From: Ursus arctos
Taxonomy: Eukaryota > Chordata > Mammalia > Carnivora > Ursidae
DNA length: 64,000 nucleotides
Assembly: GCF_023065955.2 (NCBI RefSeq)
Contig: NW_026622841.1
Location: forward strand, 18,300,501 to 18,364,500
Direction of reading: 5' to 3'
Shown here: positions 24,346-34,663 of the stretch, piece after piece
How the letters are laid out: every line of letters starts with the position of its first letter
Position numbering within the stretch: position 1 is the first letter of the stretch
Made by a program: the position numbers and the translations under genes
The notes under the pieces: generated by a model
The model's database searches: none
Told to the model about the DNA's origin: nothing
Seen by the model: the letters and a program-made list of their open reading frames with translations, nothing else

Positions 24346-24846
24346 TAGTAGGCGGACCCTGTGATGGTCCATGATAATCCCCTCCTCCTGGTATTCATGT
24401 TCCTGTGTATCCCCTTCACTTGCATGTCAGGGGGGCCTGTAACTTCTAATGGAAGGATTATAGCAAAGGTGATGGGATTTCACTTCCATGAACATGTTAC
24501 ATGAGATTGGAACTTCCATCTTGCCAAGATTCTTTCTCTTGCTGGCTTTGATGAAACATGCTGCCATATTGTGAGCTACCCAGTGGCAAGGAATTGTGAG
24601 GACTTCTGGTCAACAGCCAGCAAGTAACTGGGCGCTATGAACGGTCACAGGAGCTTCGAGCAGATTCTTCTCCAGTCAAGCTTTCAGATGGGGCTCCAGC
24701 CCTAGCTGACATGTTGAATGCAAGCTTATGAGACACCCTGGAGCAGAGGAGGCAGGTAAGCTGTGCTGGACCCCTGACCCACAGAAGCTGTGATGTAACG
24801 TGTGCTGCTTTAAGAGCTAAATTTGCAGGAATATTATATGCCACAA
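24346..24846 (+). repeat. Solo MLT1-type MaLR LTR
   Basis: Matches the older MLT1 subfamilies in order: 'gcaaaggtgatgggatttcacttccatgaacatg', 'ccatattgtgagctaccc', 'tggcaaggaattgtgagg', 'caacagccagcaagtaactg', 'tgacccacagaagctgtgatgtaa'. Only the LTR is present; no internal retroviral-like region adjoins it. Confidence 0.7.
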
Positions 24847-25014
24847 CAGAAAAAGAATATGATTTTCTTTTTTTTTTTTTTTGTTTTTGGCTCTAATGGC
24901 TATATCCTAATTTTTTTAACTGCATAAGAATAATAACTAGAACAATTCAAGTCTTTCACACACATAAAGGATCTTTGTGACTGCCAGATCCCTATAATAT
25001 CACATCAAAGTGTC

Positions 25015-25365
25015 TTAGTTTAGCATATAAAGCCCTTCACCATTAGTTATTGACTAATTTTTCCAGCTTCTTCTTCTGTTATGATCCTATCCTTTCTCCA
25101 CTCTGTCTGCACACACCTTCACACAACTTCTCCTTCCTTCTCTTTGTTCCCAGGACACCCCACAATGCGGGGCCTTTGTACAAGCTTCTGCTTCTCCCTG
25201 GGATGCCTTCCTTTGTCATACCCTTCCTTATCTTTTAAGATCCAGCTCACTGATTGTCTCCTCCCTAGATTACCGTGTCCTCACTTTAGCACGTTTAATA
25301 GCACTTTATTAATGTACATGATACCATTTGCCACCTTATATTATAGTTTATACAGGTGGCAGGGT
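25015..25365 (+). repeat. L2 LINE fragment
   Basis: Sense L2 3' region: 'ataaagcccttcaccattag', 'ctttgtacaagcttctgcttctccctgggatgccttcc', 'ctttaagatccagctcactgattgtctcctccct'. The 99-codon frame at 25081-25380 lies within it. Confidence 0.7.
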
Positions 25366-25954
25366 GATCTTTTATGTTAATTTGGATTTTGCTTTCCAAA
25401 TTTTCCCCTTCGTTGTCTTTTCAAATAGGTAGACACAGTATTGGCATTTCTTTGCTTCGGGGATTTTTTGCAAGGTGGAAAGCAGCTATTTGAAGTTTTG
25501 TGATTTTTTTGTTTGTTTTTCTTCAAAGCCAAATGTGTTGAATAGATTGTGCTGGATATTTGGAAGAGGGAGGAGAAGAGGGAGGGATGCCTATGAAGTA
25601 CTGAAGGGAAGAGTTCCTTGGAGTGGACAGAGGCCTGACTCACTTGTGGAGCTCCAGGGGAGAGGAGCAGACCTTGGGAGGTAGGAGAAAAGAAAAGACC
25701 TGAGGAGATAGGTCCTATCCTAGCTGTGAAAGAGACCGTTGGGTGTCACCATGGCAACCAGGGCATGCCAATGACCCAGGACTGGAGAGGCCTCCCCATC
25801 TGTGTACCACCCAGAGAACGTCCCCTTTCCAATGGGGGAAGGGAAAATAATGGCCATGATTGAATTTCACCACAATGTGTTGGGGAAGGGTTGACTCTGA
25901 GTTAAATTTTTCTTGAGTTAAAAAAAAAAAAACAACAAATTTGATATTTCTTGC
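25366..25954. other. No gene; unique DNA with an X-box-like site
   Basis: No repeat recognised. Moderately GC-rich between 25650 and 25850. An A12 run lies near 25921-25932. Confidence 0.45.
25745..25758. promoter_or_regulatory. RFX-type X-box motif
   Basis: GTCACCATGGCAAC fits the palindromic X-box consensus GTNRCC-N(0-3)-RGYAAC with a two-base spacer and no mismatch. RFX factors use such sites in ciliary and MHC class II promoters. No promoter or exon is visible nearby, so function is unproven. Confidence 0.35.
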
Positions 25955-26399
25955 ACACCTATTTGTAGATTAAGATTCATACCAGTATAAATGAGCCCTC
26001 AGCACGAGAAACATGAAGAAAGCTATACCGAGGCACATCGTAATCAATTAGTTCAAAACCAGTGATAAAGGGAAAATCTTAAAAGCAGCCAGAGAGAAAA
26101 ACAAACATTACACACAGGAACAAAGATAAGGATGACTGTAGATTTCTTGTCGGAAACAATGCAAGTGAGAAGGCAGCGGAGTCACATCTTTAAGGTGCTG
26201 GGAGAACAAAACTGTCAGCCTGAGATTTTCACCAGGGGAAAAATCTCTCTCAAAAATGAAGGCAAAAGAAAGCTTTTTCCCTCCTTAGAAATACAAAAGC
26301 TGAAAGAATTTATCAGCTGCAAATCCGCAGTATACAAAATGTTCAAGGGAGTCTTTCAAGAAGCTAGAAATGACACCAGATGGAAATGTGGATCTGCAC
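25955..26399 (+). repeat. Old L1M LINE, segment 1 of 3
   Basis: Sense L1M, region between ORF1 and ORF2: 'ataaagggaaaatcttaaaagcagccagagag', 'caagtgagaaggcagcggagtcacatctttaaggtgctggg', 'aaaagctgaaagaatttatcagc', 'atgacaccagatggaaatgtgg'. The 126-codon plus frame at 26132-26512 is the surviving reading frame of this element and then runs into MER20. It continues at 26633 after the MER20 insertion. Confidence 0.8.
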
Positions 26400-26632
26400 C
26401 AATGGTTCTCAACTGGAGGTGGTTTTGCCCCTCCCCCACTCTGGGACGGTCGGCAATATCTGGAGACGTTTTGGGTTGTCACAACACAAGGGAAAGGAGG
26501 GTGGAACGCTAGTAGCATCCAGAGAGTAGAGGCAAGGACTTCTACCACATGTTTTACAAGGCTCGCAACGGCTCCCACCCTTCCTCCCCACCCCCAGCAA
26601 AGAATGTCTGTTGTAATGAGCTTGAAAAACCC
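26400..26632 (+). repeat. MER20 hAT DNA transposon, inserted in L1M
   Basis: Near full-length MER20: starts 'caatggttctcaactggagg', contains 'cggcaatatctggagacgttttgggttgtcac' and 'gctagtagcatccagagagtagaggcaagga', ends 'gagcttgaaaaacccc'. It splits the L1M. I do not see a clear 8-bp target duplication. Frames in this interval on both strands are MER20 translated. Confidence 0.85.
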
Positions 26633-26884
26633 CTTATCTAAACAATGGAATTACATGGGTACATGTGAATATTTTTCTTACTATTTAAATACCTTTAAAA
26701 GATTAGTGGACATTTAAGCAAAAAAAATAATAATGTCTTGCAGGTTTTATAACAAATGTAAAAGTAAAATATGTGGCCAGAGCACAGAGGCTGATGACTG
26801 GGGAAATCAAGCGTGTTATTGCTACTATGATCCTTCTACTCTGTGGGAAGTAGTAGGCCATCCTTTGGAGGTAGACTGAGGTAG
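26633..26884 (+). repeat. Old L1M LINE, segment 2 of 3
   Basis: Continues the L1M: 'attagtggacatttaagcaaaaaaaataataatgtcttgcaggttttataacaaatg', then 'ctctgtgggaagtagta' and 'ggaggtagactgaggtaggttaaatg'. Interrupted by the SINE pair, then resumes at 27221. Confidence 0.75.
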
Positions 26885-26902
26885 GTTAAATGTGTAACTA
26901 TA

Positions 26903-27202
26903 GGGGCGCCTGGGGGGCTCAGTCAGTTAAGCATCTGACTCGATCTCAGCTCAGGTCATGATCTCAGGGTCGTGAGTTCAAGCCCCACATTGGGCTCCAC
27001 ACTGGGCAGGGAGCCTACTTAAAAAAAAGAGAGAGAGGGAGGGATGCACCTAGGTGGCTCAGTCAGTTAAGCGTCTGCCTTTGGATCAGGTCTGATCCCA
27101 GGGTCCTGGGAGCCTGCTCTGCCTACAGCTCCCTCGGTTTGTGCTCCCTCTCTCTCTCTCTCTCTCTGGCAAGTAAATAAGTAAAGTCTTTTTAAAAAAA
27201 TA
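26903..27202 (+). repeat. Two tandem carnivore SINEs within one TSD
   Basis: Two CAN-SINE units in the same orientation. Unit 1 starts at 26903 ('ggggcgcctggggggctcag') and ends in an A/G-rich tail at about 27040. Unit 2 starts at about 27042 ('gatgcacctaggtggctcag') and ends 'aagtctttttaaaaaaa'. Unit 2 lacks about 30 bases after 'gggtcctggg'. A single 18-bp duplication, gttaaatgtgtaactata, flanks the whole pair at 26885-26902 and 27203-27220. Confidence 0.9.
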
Positions 27203-27220
27203 GTTAAATGTGTAACTATA

Positions 27221-28115
27221 AACCCTAGGCTAACCACTAACATAACAAAAAAAGAAAAGGGATAGCTAGTAGGCTACTGAAGGAGAGAAAATGAAACACA
27301 AAAAATAACCAATTAACTCAAAAGAAAGCAGAGAAAGAAAAGGGTTGGAGGGGAGAACGACAAAGAACAGATGAGAACAATAAAAAAAAATAGCGTGATA
27401 GCCTCAAACCCAATCATATCAATAATGATTTTAAATTTAAGGCCCAAACACACCAATTAAAAGATAGATATTATCAGATTGGATTACAAAAAGACCCAGC
27501 TCCACACTCCCTGCAAGAGATTTCTTTTAAATAAAGACACAAGTAGAGTGAAAGGTAATTGAAACAGACAAAAATGACAACCCAAATCATAAAAAGGTTG
27601 AAATAACTGTATTAATACTAGAGGAAGTAGACGTCATAGCAAAGATTATTATCAGGTATAAAGAAGGTTCCTTCATAAAGGTAGGAACGTAACAGTCCAA
27701 AAGGTTCACAGTACTAATAATAGAACTTTCAAATACATGAGGCAAAAACTGGTAGTGTTTCAAGGAGAAATAAAGTCATGATTATAATCAGAGATTTTTG
27801 ATACTGCACTCTTAATAACAGATGGAGCCAGTAAGCTGAAAATCAGTAAGGGTACAGAAAACTTGGACACTTGCTCAACGGATGTGACCCATTTGACATG
27901 AGTCAATTAAAGAACAGTCTACCCCCAGATTCAGAATACAAATTGTTCTCAAGTGCACACAGAACATTTATCATATTTTAGGCCATAAAACAAGTTTCTA
28001 AACATTTACAAAGTCTGCAAGTCTTTCAAAGTGTGTTCTCTGACCATGATGGGATTAAATTAGAAATCAATAATAGGAAGATCTCTGGAAACTCCCCAGA
28101 TATTTTGAAATGAAA
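27221..28115 (+). repeat. Old L1M LINE, segment 3 of 3 (ORF2 endonuclease region)
   Basis: L1M resumes: 'aaccctaggctaaccactaac', 'caaacccaatcatatcaataatgatttta', 'aacacaccaattaaaagatag', then the endonuclease part with 'gagatttttgatactgcact', 'cagaatacaaattgttctcaagtgcacac' and 'gttctctgaccatgatgggattaaattagaaatcaataa'. Frames are broken everywhere. Confidence 0.85.
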
Positions 28116-28726
28116 TAGTGCACCCTGCCTGTCTTTGGGTCTAGTGGGAAGTATTAGGTCACATTATTCTTCTGCTTGGGATTTGAATAGATAAACCAGT
28201 AAAGACATCAGGATGATTTAGATTCAGTCTTGCCTTCCCAGGAACAGTGGAAAGAACAATTTGATCCCTAATGGTCTTTGTAGTCCTAGGTCTTTATGCA
28301 CAGACAATAAAATCACATAAACTCTTAGAGAGGAAAAAGCTGATTTAAATTTCTAAAATACACTGTAATATGATAAAGACAAATACAATTTTATTGCCTT
28401 CGGACCTAATATATGGTTATTTAGCCAACTATCTTGGGTAGCACACTTTGAGAGGTTGTTTGTAAAAGCATATAAAATATAAATATAGAAATATTTTTAA
28501 TGCTTTATAATTAGTATGGTCTTCCTATGTTTGCTTTAGAGAAAAAGATATAAAAATGCTTTGCAACTGGTCTGGTGTTCACAAGTTTGCTTTGGAGAAT
28601 AGATAAGAATGTTTAAAGGTAAATGGATGCCTCTAATCTGTTCATATAGTATATAAAGATTTATAGTATAAGTAATTTGTTTTTTTAAATACGAGAAACG
28701 TAAATAAATATCTTATTTTTCAAAAA
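28116..28726. other. No gene or repeat recognised
   Basis: AT-rich single-copy-looking DNA. Confidence 0.45.
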
Positions 28727-29275
28727 TGGCCCCAATGATATTTCCAGTCCCATTTATTTTTCCTCATGACTTTGACATCCCTACCAACAGGAGATGGAGT
28801 CTGGTTCTCCCCCATCTCGACTACGGACTGGCTTTCAGCGACTTGCTTCTGTTGAACAGATAGGGGTGGAAATAATTCTGGGAGCATTCCAAGGCTAGGT
28901 CAAAAAAGGTGATACGGCTTCCACCTGGCTTTCTGTCTCTCAGGTTGCTTGCTTGCTCTGAGAACCCAACCGCCATGCTGTAAGAAATCTGTGGAGAGAC
29001 GCCACCCCATGGAGATGTTCACATGGAGAGGACCTGAGGCCCCAGCTCACAGCCAGCACCAACCCCCAGACATGAAGGTAAGATTTCAGGTGATTTCAGC
29101 CATGAGCCTCAAGTCTTCCAGCTGAGGGCCCAGACATCATAGATCAAGGACACGTTGTTCCCACTGTGGTGTGTCTAATTTTGGACCCAAGAATTCATGG
29201 GTCATAAGTGGTTGTTTTATGCCACTAAGTTTCAGGGTAATATATTCCATAACCATAGTTATTGGAACACCAGTA
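28727..29275 (+). repeat. Solo MLT1-type MaLR LTR
   Basis: Follows MLT1 order: 'aggctaggtcaaaaaaggtgatacggcttccacctggc', 'gaacccaaccgccatgctgtaagaa', 'catggagaggacctgaggcc', 'cacagccagcaccaac', 'gtggttgttttatgccactaagtttcagggtaat'. No internal region adjoins it. Confidence 0.75.
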
Positions 29276-29574
29276 CCATCTTATTTACTGTCCAGTTTGT
29301 TTAATAAACCCATTTTCATTTCATGTTCTTCATAAATAATCACAAATTTTGAGTCTGGATTCTTTAGGTTTCAGTACACACTGTTTCTATATAGAATGTA
29401 AGTACAGTAACTGCTTGTATGGTTATACTTGTATAATTTGATACATTTCTGAATATCTTATTGAATGGAGAAACAGTACACATGGATCTCAGAAAAGGCC
29501 ACCATCTCCTATGGATCAGTGTGTGAGCAGATCACCCTCTCAGGAATAAGGCCAGATACACTGTGGAATTTCCC

Positions 29575-29785
29575 CACCAGGGTCCTGGAGCCAGATGGGA
29601 CTGGGTTTGAATCTGTTCCATTGCATAGCAACCGTGTGTACAAGAATGAGTCCTACAACATCTCTACGCCTTAATTTCCTCACTTGGTTTTTGGGAATAA
29701 TAGTAGCACCAATCTTCTAGGATTGCTACAATGAATAAATGATATAATGCACGTAGGACGTGTTCATTCAACGTTGGCTACTAGG
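29575..29785 (+). repeat. MIR SINE
   Basis: Sense MIR: 'gagccagatgggactgggtttgaatctg', 'ccttaatttcctcacttgg', 'aataatagtagcacc', 'gcacgtaggacgtgttcattcaacgttgg'. Confidence 0.7.
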
Positions 29786-30734
29786 GTTATACACATTAAA
29801 TCTGTCCATTTGAATGCATGCCTGTCGTACAACTTCAACTTCCAAATCTGGAAAATTTCCTCCAATGTCCCACTGCTGGGCAGAGCTTGTAAAATGTACG
29901 TTTACAGGAACTCACTGTGCTGTTAATGGGGGTGACTTTCCAGGGACTGATCACTACTGTTGTCCTCTCGGGACACCCCTAGAGAAGTGCAAAGTGTCCC
30001 CATAGGACCCTGGGGTAATGCCCACTGGCTTCCAGGTAAGCTGATTTGTGTCTTTGTGAATGTCAAGTTTGGTCCAGAGATTCCCTTCTCCTGGCTCGTC
30101 TCACTGAGAGAAACACAGGAATGATTTTGCAGGATGATAATTTCCTGCAGACTTTTTGAGAATTTCCACTGTTTGTTTTGGAAAACAGTGAGGCTAAAAT
30201 AAAACCAAAAGATTTGCTTTTCTCCTCTGACAGTCTGGCTGGGTTGACTTAGTGGCACTCACTTTGGGGACATGCCCTCGTCTCTCTCCCTCAGCCCTTC
30301 CAGAGAGAACAGTCTTGTGTGATTTTAATATGATCATGTCTTTACCATGTGGTCTATCAGCTGTCAGTGACAGTGTGTTTCAGAGTGTCTAGAAGGGGTT
30401 TTAATTGGCAAGATCTTTAGTAAATTTGCAAATTAGTGATCTGCCGGCTGATGTTATGACAATGTCTAAACACTATCAGTGCCATTTTAAAATAATCTTT
30501 CATCGATACAACATTCATCTTAATTAGCCAGAAAATGTTGGTCCCAAAGGAAGCTAATCTTTACAGTTTTGTGGATTCAGTGTGGGGTTATGGGATGGCT
30601 TGCTGAACTTATTTGGAAAAAAGAGATTTATTGAAGTTGTTTGTATCTTATGCAACTTAGGGGGTGCTGGTCAGTATCCTGAATTGTTGGAATGTAGAGC
30701 CAGGGATACAAGTGGACAATACTCTTCTCCTTGA
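29786..30734. other. No gene or repeat recognised
   Basis: Single-copy-looking DNA. The 111-codon minus frame at 29923-30258 has no recognisable family. Confidence 0.45.
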
Positions 30735-30830
30735 TGAGGTGGCATGGGATGAGTATCAGCCTGACAATCTTTGATACCTGGGTTTTAATCCTGGCTCAAC
30801 CAGAATTTGTCTGTATGGCCCTGGGAAAGA
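30735..30830 (+). repeat. MIR fragment
   Basis: 'atgagtatcagcctgacaatctttgatacctgggttttaatcctggctcaacc' matches the 5' half of MIR. Confidence 0.5.
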
Positions 30831-30849
30831 CCGAGAACATGGGATTGAA

Positions 30850-31050
30850 CACTTACTTACACTGGGTACTCTGCGTCCCTTGTTTTGTTCCTTGCAAACA
30901 ATATGAGATGAAAATCATTGGCATATCCATTTTAGAGATAAGCAAACAAATGGAGCTGCAGGGAGCAGAATTAGCTTGTCATGGGTCATGGCCATCCAGC
31001 TAGTAAGTGGTAAGAGACCGATGTCTCTCTGCCCTGAAGACTAAGGTCTA
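30850..31050 (-). repeat. MIR fragment
   Basis: 'tccattttagagataagcaaacaaatggagctgcaggga' and 'catggccatccagctagtaagtgg' match antisense MIR. It lies head to head with the sense MIR fragment just upstream. Confidence 0.6.
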
Positions 31051-31084
31051 CACAATCACGAGCTAACCTTTCACTGAAAAGTCC

Positions 31085-31180
31085 CTTAATATTCAAGAGC
31101 CTAGATTTTCTCATCTGTATAGTGAAGCAGTTGGACTAGATGACCTTTTGCTTATAATTTAGAGAGAGTATGATTCTATG
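31085..31180 (+). repeat. MIR3 or L2 3'-end fragment
   Basis: 'ttttctcatctgtatagtgaagcagttggactagatgacc' and 'gattctatg' match the shared 3' region of MIR3/L2-type elements. Confidence 0.55.
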
Positions 31181-31854
31181 TAGCTTACACGTCTGGGTTT
31201 CTGGGTTGTTGAGTTCCTTCTATGGTGGCTTATATTCTCATGAAACCTGGCAGGTCCTTGTAGTACTCTTGGGAGGGTACCAAATTACTGCTCTGGTACT
31301 GAGTAAGTCGATTAGCAGCCTTAATAGGACCACTTTTCTTCAGGTTAACTCAGAACTGGACATTAGCTTCTCACTAGCTTATAGACGTGACTCATGCCAG
31401 CCAAAAGGGCCACCATTTTCTTTCCTTCCAGTGATGTCAGCAAGTTCCCGGCAGTGCTCAGCACCCTCTGATTGCCCTATCAGTATTTACTAAGTCTACC
31501 TGATTAATATCCTTTGTAGTATCCGCATAGGGGTCATTTAATTTAAATCTGAACAAATTCTTGGCTCTATCCAGCTACGCAAAAATGCATTAGGGAGTAT
31601 TTTTCTGGTATGAGTTTCTGCCCCAAAGCATGAAATTCAGTACGAACTCAGCCCAGGTTACAGGATAGAGATGCCACATGGCTGTTAAAATGGACCCTTG
31701 CTTGGCCTTTTCTCTTATAAAAATAATTTATGACCTGCCGCTCTGAACTTCTGATCGTGGGCTTTGTAGGCACCCTGACAGTTTTCTCCCACATTAGTAA
31801 CTACCCTACGCTGTCTCTAGGACAACGTTGTTCTTGGCAGCAGCCTTAAAATAT
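31181..31854. other. No gene or repeat recognised
   Basis: Single-copy-looking DNA; frame 31170-31493 (107 codons, plus) has no recognisable family. Confidence 0.45.
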
Positions 31855-32000
31855 CATGAAAGGGGATCATCGAGATCACTTGGCGTTCCGGCCTTCTCAT
31901 TTTACACAGTGTTGTTATTATTTAGAGACAACTCCAGGAGATGGACTGTCAGAACTCAGGACTTCGGTTTCTTTAGGGTCCAAGGCATGAGTTGAAGTTT
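31855..32000 (-). repeat. Possible MIR3 fragment
   Basis: 'gggatcatcgagatcacttgg' and 'cttctcattttacacag' resemble antisense MIR3 ('gagatcatctagtccaac ... cattttacagatg'). Weak. Confidence 0.35.
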
Positions 32001-32092
32001 CTCTCCTCTCCAGGCTTTATTTGTAGAGTAGGAATGGTCATGCCTGCTTTTCAGATACTCGGCGAATTACATGAAATGGGTTTTCTGGCTGT

Positions 32093-32510
32093 ATGAGTTT
32101 CCTAAGGGCTCTGTAACAAATTACCACAAATTTGATGGCTTTATTGGCTCATAATCTGAAGGCTAGAAGTCCAAAATGAAGGTGTTGGCAAAGATATGTT
32201 CCCTCTGAAGGCACTAGGGAAGAATTCTTCCCTGCATCTTGGCATCCCTTGGCTTGTGGCTGCGTAACTATCTCTGCCTCTGTTGTCACGTGGCCTTCGT
32301 CCCTGTAAGTCTGTGTCCAAGTCTCCTTTCTTCTCTCTCGTAAGGATTGCAGTCATTAGACTTAGGTCCCATTCTAAATCCAGGATGATTTCATTTTAAG
32401 ATCCTTAACTGATTATATAGCTGCAAAGAACCTATGTCTAAGTAAGGTCACATTCTGAAGTTCTGGATGGACATGGATTTGGGGGCTGGGGGACCCTGGT
32501 AAAGTCACAA
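32093..32510 (-). repeat. Solo MLT1-type MaLR LTR
   Basis: Antisense MLT1: 'gagtttcctaagggctctgtaacaaattaccacaaatttgatggc', 'gaaggctagaagtccaaaatgaaggtgttggc', 'atcttggcatcccttggcttgtgg', 'gtctaagtaaggtcacattctg'. Almost full length. Confidence 0.8.
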
Positions 32511-32686
32511 TACTGGTTTCTGTTTGGGAAATCTTGAAGTTTCCCAAACACAGCAAGAATGCAAAAACTATGCTGGGCAACCAAAAAAGCATGCTAAGTA
32601 GACAAGTTAAGGGAAGAGAGGGTGATGCAAGGGGTTGGGTGGTGGTTGGTCTCCTGTAGCATCTGTGTCAGAACGCTTCTCTGCAG

Positions 32687-32911
32687 GGGCACCTGGGTGG
32701 CTCAGATGGTTAAGCATCTGCCTTCGGCTCAGGTCATGATCTCCAGGTCCTGGGATCAAGCCCCACGTCTGGCTCCCTGCTTAGCAGGGAGTCTGCTTCT
32801 CCCTCTCCCTCTCCCTCTCCCTCTGCCTCTCCCCCTACTTGTACACACACACCCTCTCTTTCTCTTTCTGTCTCTCAAATGAATAAATAAAATCTTAAAA
32901 AAAAAAAAAAA
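32687..32911 (+). repeat. Carnivore SINE (SINEC), 16-bp TSD with one mismatch
   Basis: Sense CAN-SINE: 'ggggcacctgggtggctcagatggttaagc' head, an expanded CTCCCT tract near 32800-32825, and an 'aaatgaataaataaaatctt' A tail. Target duplication gaa(c/g)gcttctctgcag at 32671-32686 and 32912-32927. Frames in this interval are SINE translated. Confidence 0.93.
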
Positions 32912-32939
32912 GAAGGCTTCTCTGCAGAGATAATATGTG

Positions 32940-33640
32940 AGAACATTTTGGACACAGTCGAGGAGTGAGCAATGTGAAATGTTTTGAAAAGAGTTTTCCA
33001 GGTGGACAGAGCCACAAATATCAAGATGCTGAGGAAGGAACCAGTGACATGTTTTAAAGAACAGCCAGGAGGCCAGAGTGGTTGGAATTGGCATGAGATG
33101 AGAGGAGAAGAGGTTGGAACAGTAAATGGTGGTCTGGCCATTTGTAGGCCATTGTAAGGCTTTGAGCTTCATTTTAAGGGTAATGAAACACCAGTGGGAG
33201 TTTTTGAGCATGAAAGCAGACTAATCAAATTTACATTTCCAAAAAGTCAGTTGGGTTCCCACGTAGAGACTAGACACAGAGAAAGTATAGGATCAGGTCA
33301 GTGAGCCCGAGGACATGCCAGTCATTGCGGCAAGAGATAGTGGTATCTTGGAAGGTACTTGTAAGTGTTACTTTCTGAGATGGGGAAGACCAAGACATAT
33401 TGGGACTTGGGGGTACAGTGGAAAATCCGGAGATCAACTTTGGATATGTTAACTTTGGAAATGTCATTAAACATTCAAGAGGATGAACGGGGCATTGGGT
33501 TTTGAGTCTGGAGCTTAGGAGAGAGGTTGGCATGGGGGGTTAGATCTGGGAGACCTAAAAGCATGGAGCTGAGTGAGGTCACCCAGAGAAAGAGTGAATC
33601 AGGGGAAGGATGGGCAGGACAGAGACTTGAGTTATTTCAA
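32940..33640 (-). repeat. L2 LINE fragment, 0.7 kb
   Basis: Antisense L2: 'aggaggccagagtggttgg', 'ggccattgtaaggctttgagcttcattttaaggg', 'gggagtttttgagcatg', 'tggggaagaccaagac', 'ttggatatgttaactttgg', 'agtctggagcttaggagagaggttgg'. The order matches the longer antisense L2 at 5417-6420. Confidence 0.7.
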
Positions 33641-34080
33641 AATTGAGGTCAGCCAGATGTTTTGAGGGCTATGCTCCTGTCAGTAATACTTACAGCCCAC
33701 TCTACTTCAATTCCTCATTACTGCTCATCTTTGCAAGATTCCTCTTCATGGATCCTGTTAGTTTCAGTGTCTTGGTTTCGAGATCAGCTCTCTGGCCAAA
33801 AACTCATTGGTTGTCTTTTTCCTGTATTTCTGAAGGCTTCAGGGCGGAAAGCAGGTTCCTCCTGGAAAGTCCCATCTGCTACGTTCCTGGTCTCTACTTG
33901 TGGGTTTGCTCTGTGTACCTGGAGACAAATGAGGCACGGATGGCTGCACGGGCCTGTCTCCTCTGATTCACAGTCTCGTTCCTCCTCCTGCATCCCGTGT
34001 CTGCTCAGGACATACTGCTGGAGCAGCCACCACACCCGTGCGAGCACTTGCGTTCACAGACCCAGCTGTCTGGGGCTCAC
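33641..34080. other. No recognised gene; plus-strand frames of unknown meaning
   Basis: Unique, moderately GC-rich DNA. Overlapping frames 33643-33966 and 33662-34084 are open for 107 and 140 codons in different registers. Neither shows a recognisable domain. Confidence 0.4.
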
Positions 34081-34176
34081 CTGAGCATACATGTTACCCT
34101 TCCTTTTGAAGAGCTGGCCATTGATTTCTGACTTCAAAGCTTCAAATCGTATAGGGGAAACCTCGAAGGTATTCAT
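34081..34176 (-). CDS. Candidate coding exon, unidentified
   Basis: On the minus strand a 32-codon stretch begins at an ATG (34176-34174) and ends with CAG directly before the donor GTGAGC (34080-34075). The peptide begins MNTFEVSPIRFEALKSEI and ends KRKGNMYAQ. It is rich in charged and aromatic residues, has no low-complexity run, and its codons look protein-like. The donor is close to consensus and the exon would be in phase 0. The start is uncertain: the bases before the ATG are CAG, which could be an acceptor, but there is no pyrimidine tract, and the frame stays open upstream to 34449, so it could also be the end of a first exon. I do not recognise the protein. No partner exon is identified in the window. 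It may be chance. Confidence 0.25.
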
Positions 34177-34570
34177 CTGCCCCCAAGGGCCCCCATTCCA
34201 AACAGCTTTAGTTGGCCTGGATTTTTTCTTTTGCTTTTGGATGATTTGCCATTTGGTGACATGAGAGAGACTGGGAAGGAGGTGCAGAAGGGGAGGGGGC
34301 ACTGAGATGCCAACTCCACTAACCACCGACTGGGCTACTACCGCCTCATCTAGTTTATGGGAACTGAAACCAGACCTGTTGAAAGTCTGGATGGATGCGG
34401 CATGCGGGGCAGGTGGGAATTGGTTAGAAAAAAAGGAAAAGGGGAACAATGCACATTCAAGTGTGACTCACAACACATTTAGTGTTGCAAATGCTTCAGC
34501 AGATTCCTTTTACCATTTATGGAAAACCTGGCCCATTCCCCGTTGTAGCAAAGATGTATGTTTCTCCTGG
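34177..34570. other. No gene or repeat recognised
   Basis: Unique DNA upstream (minus-strand sense) of the candidate exon. The minus frame continues open to 34449 and the plus frame 34307-34792 is also open, ending in the CA-rich tract; neither shows a domain. Confidence 0.4.
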
Positions 34571-34663
34571 ACACACACATACGCACACGCAACACACACG
34601 AACGCATGTGCTCATGAATGCATTGGCGCATGCGTGGGTGTACACACACACACACACACACAG
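34571..34663. repeat. CA/TG-rich alternating tract
   Basis: Runs of CA flank an alternating purine-pyrimidine centre ('gcgcatgcgtgggtgtacacac'-like, containing gcgcatgcg). The pure CA run is at about 34644-34662. Several reading frames here are this repeat translated. Confidence 0.9.

Noticed and set aside
32756..33211. 151-codon minus-strand frame
   Set aside because: It runs through the SINE and into an antisense L2; GRGRGR is the CT-rich SINE region.
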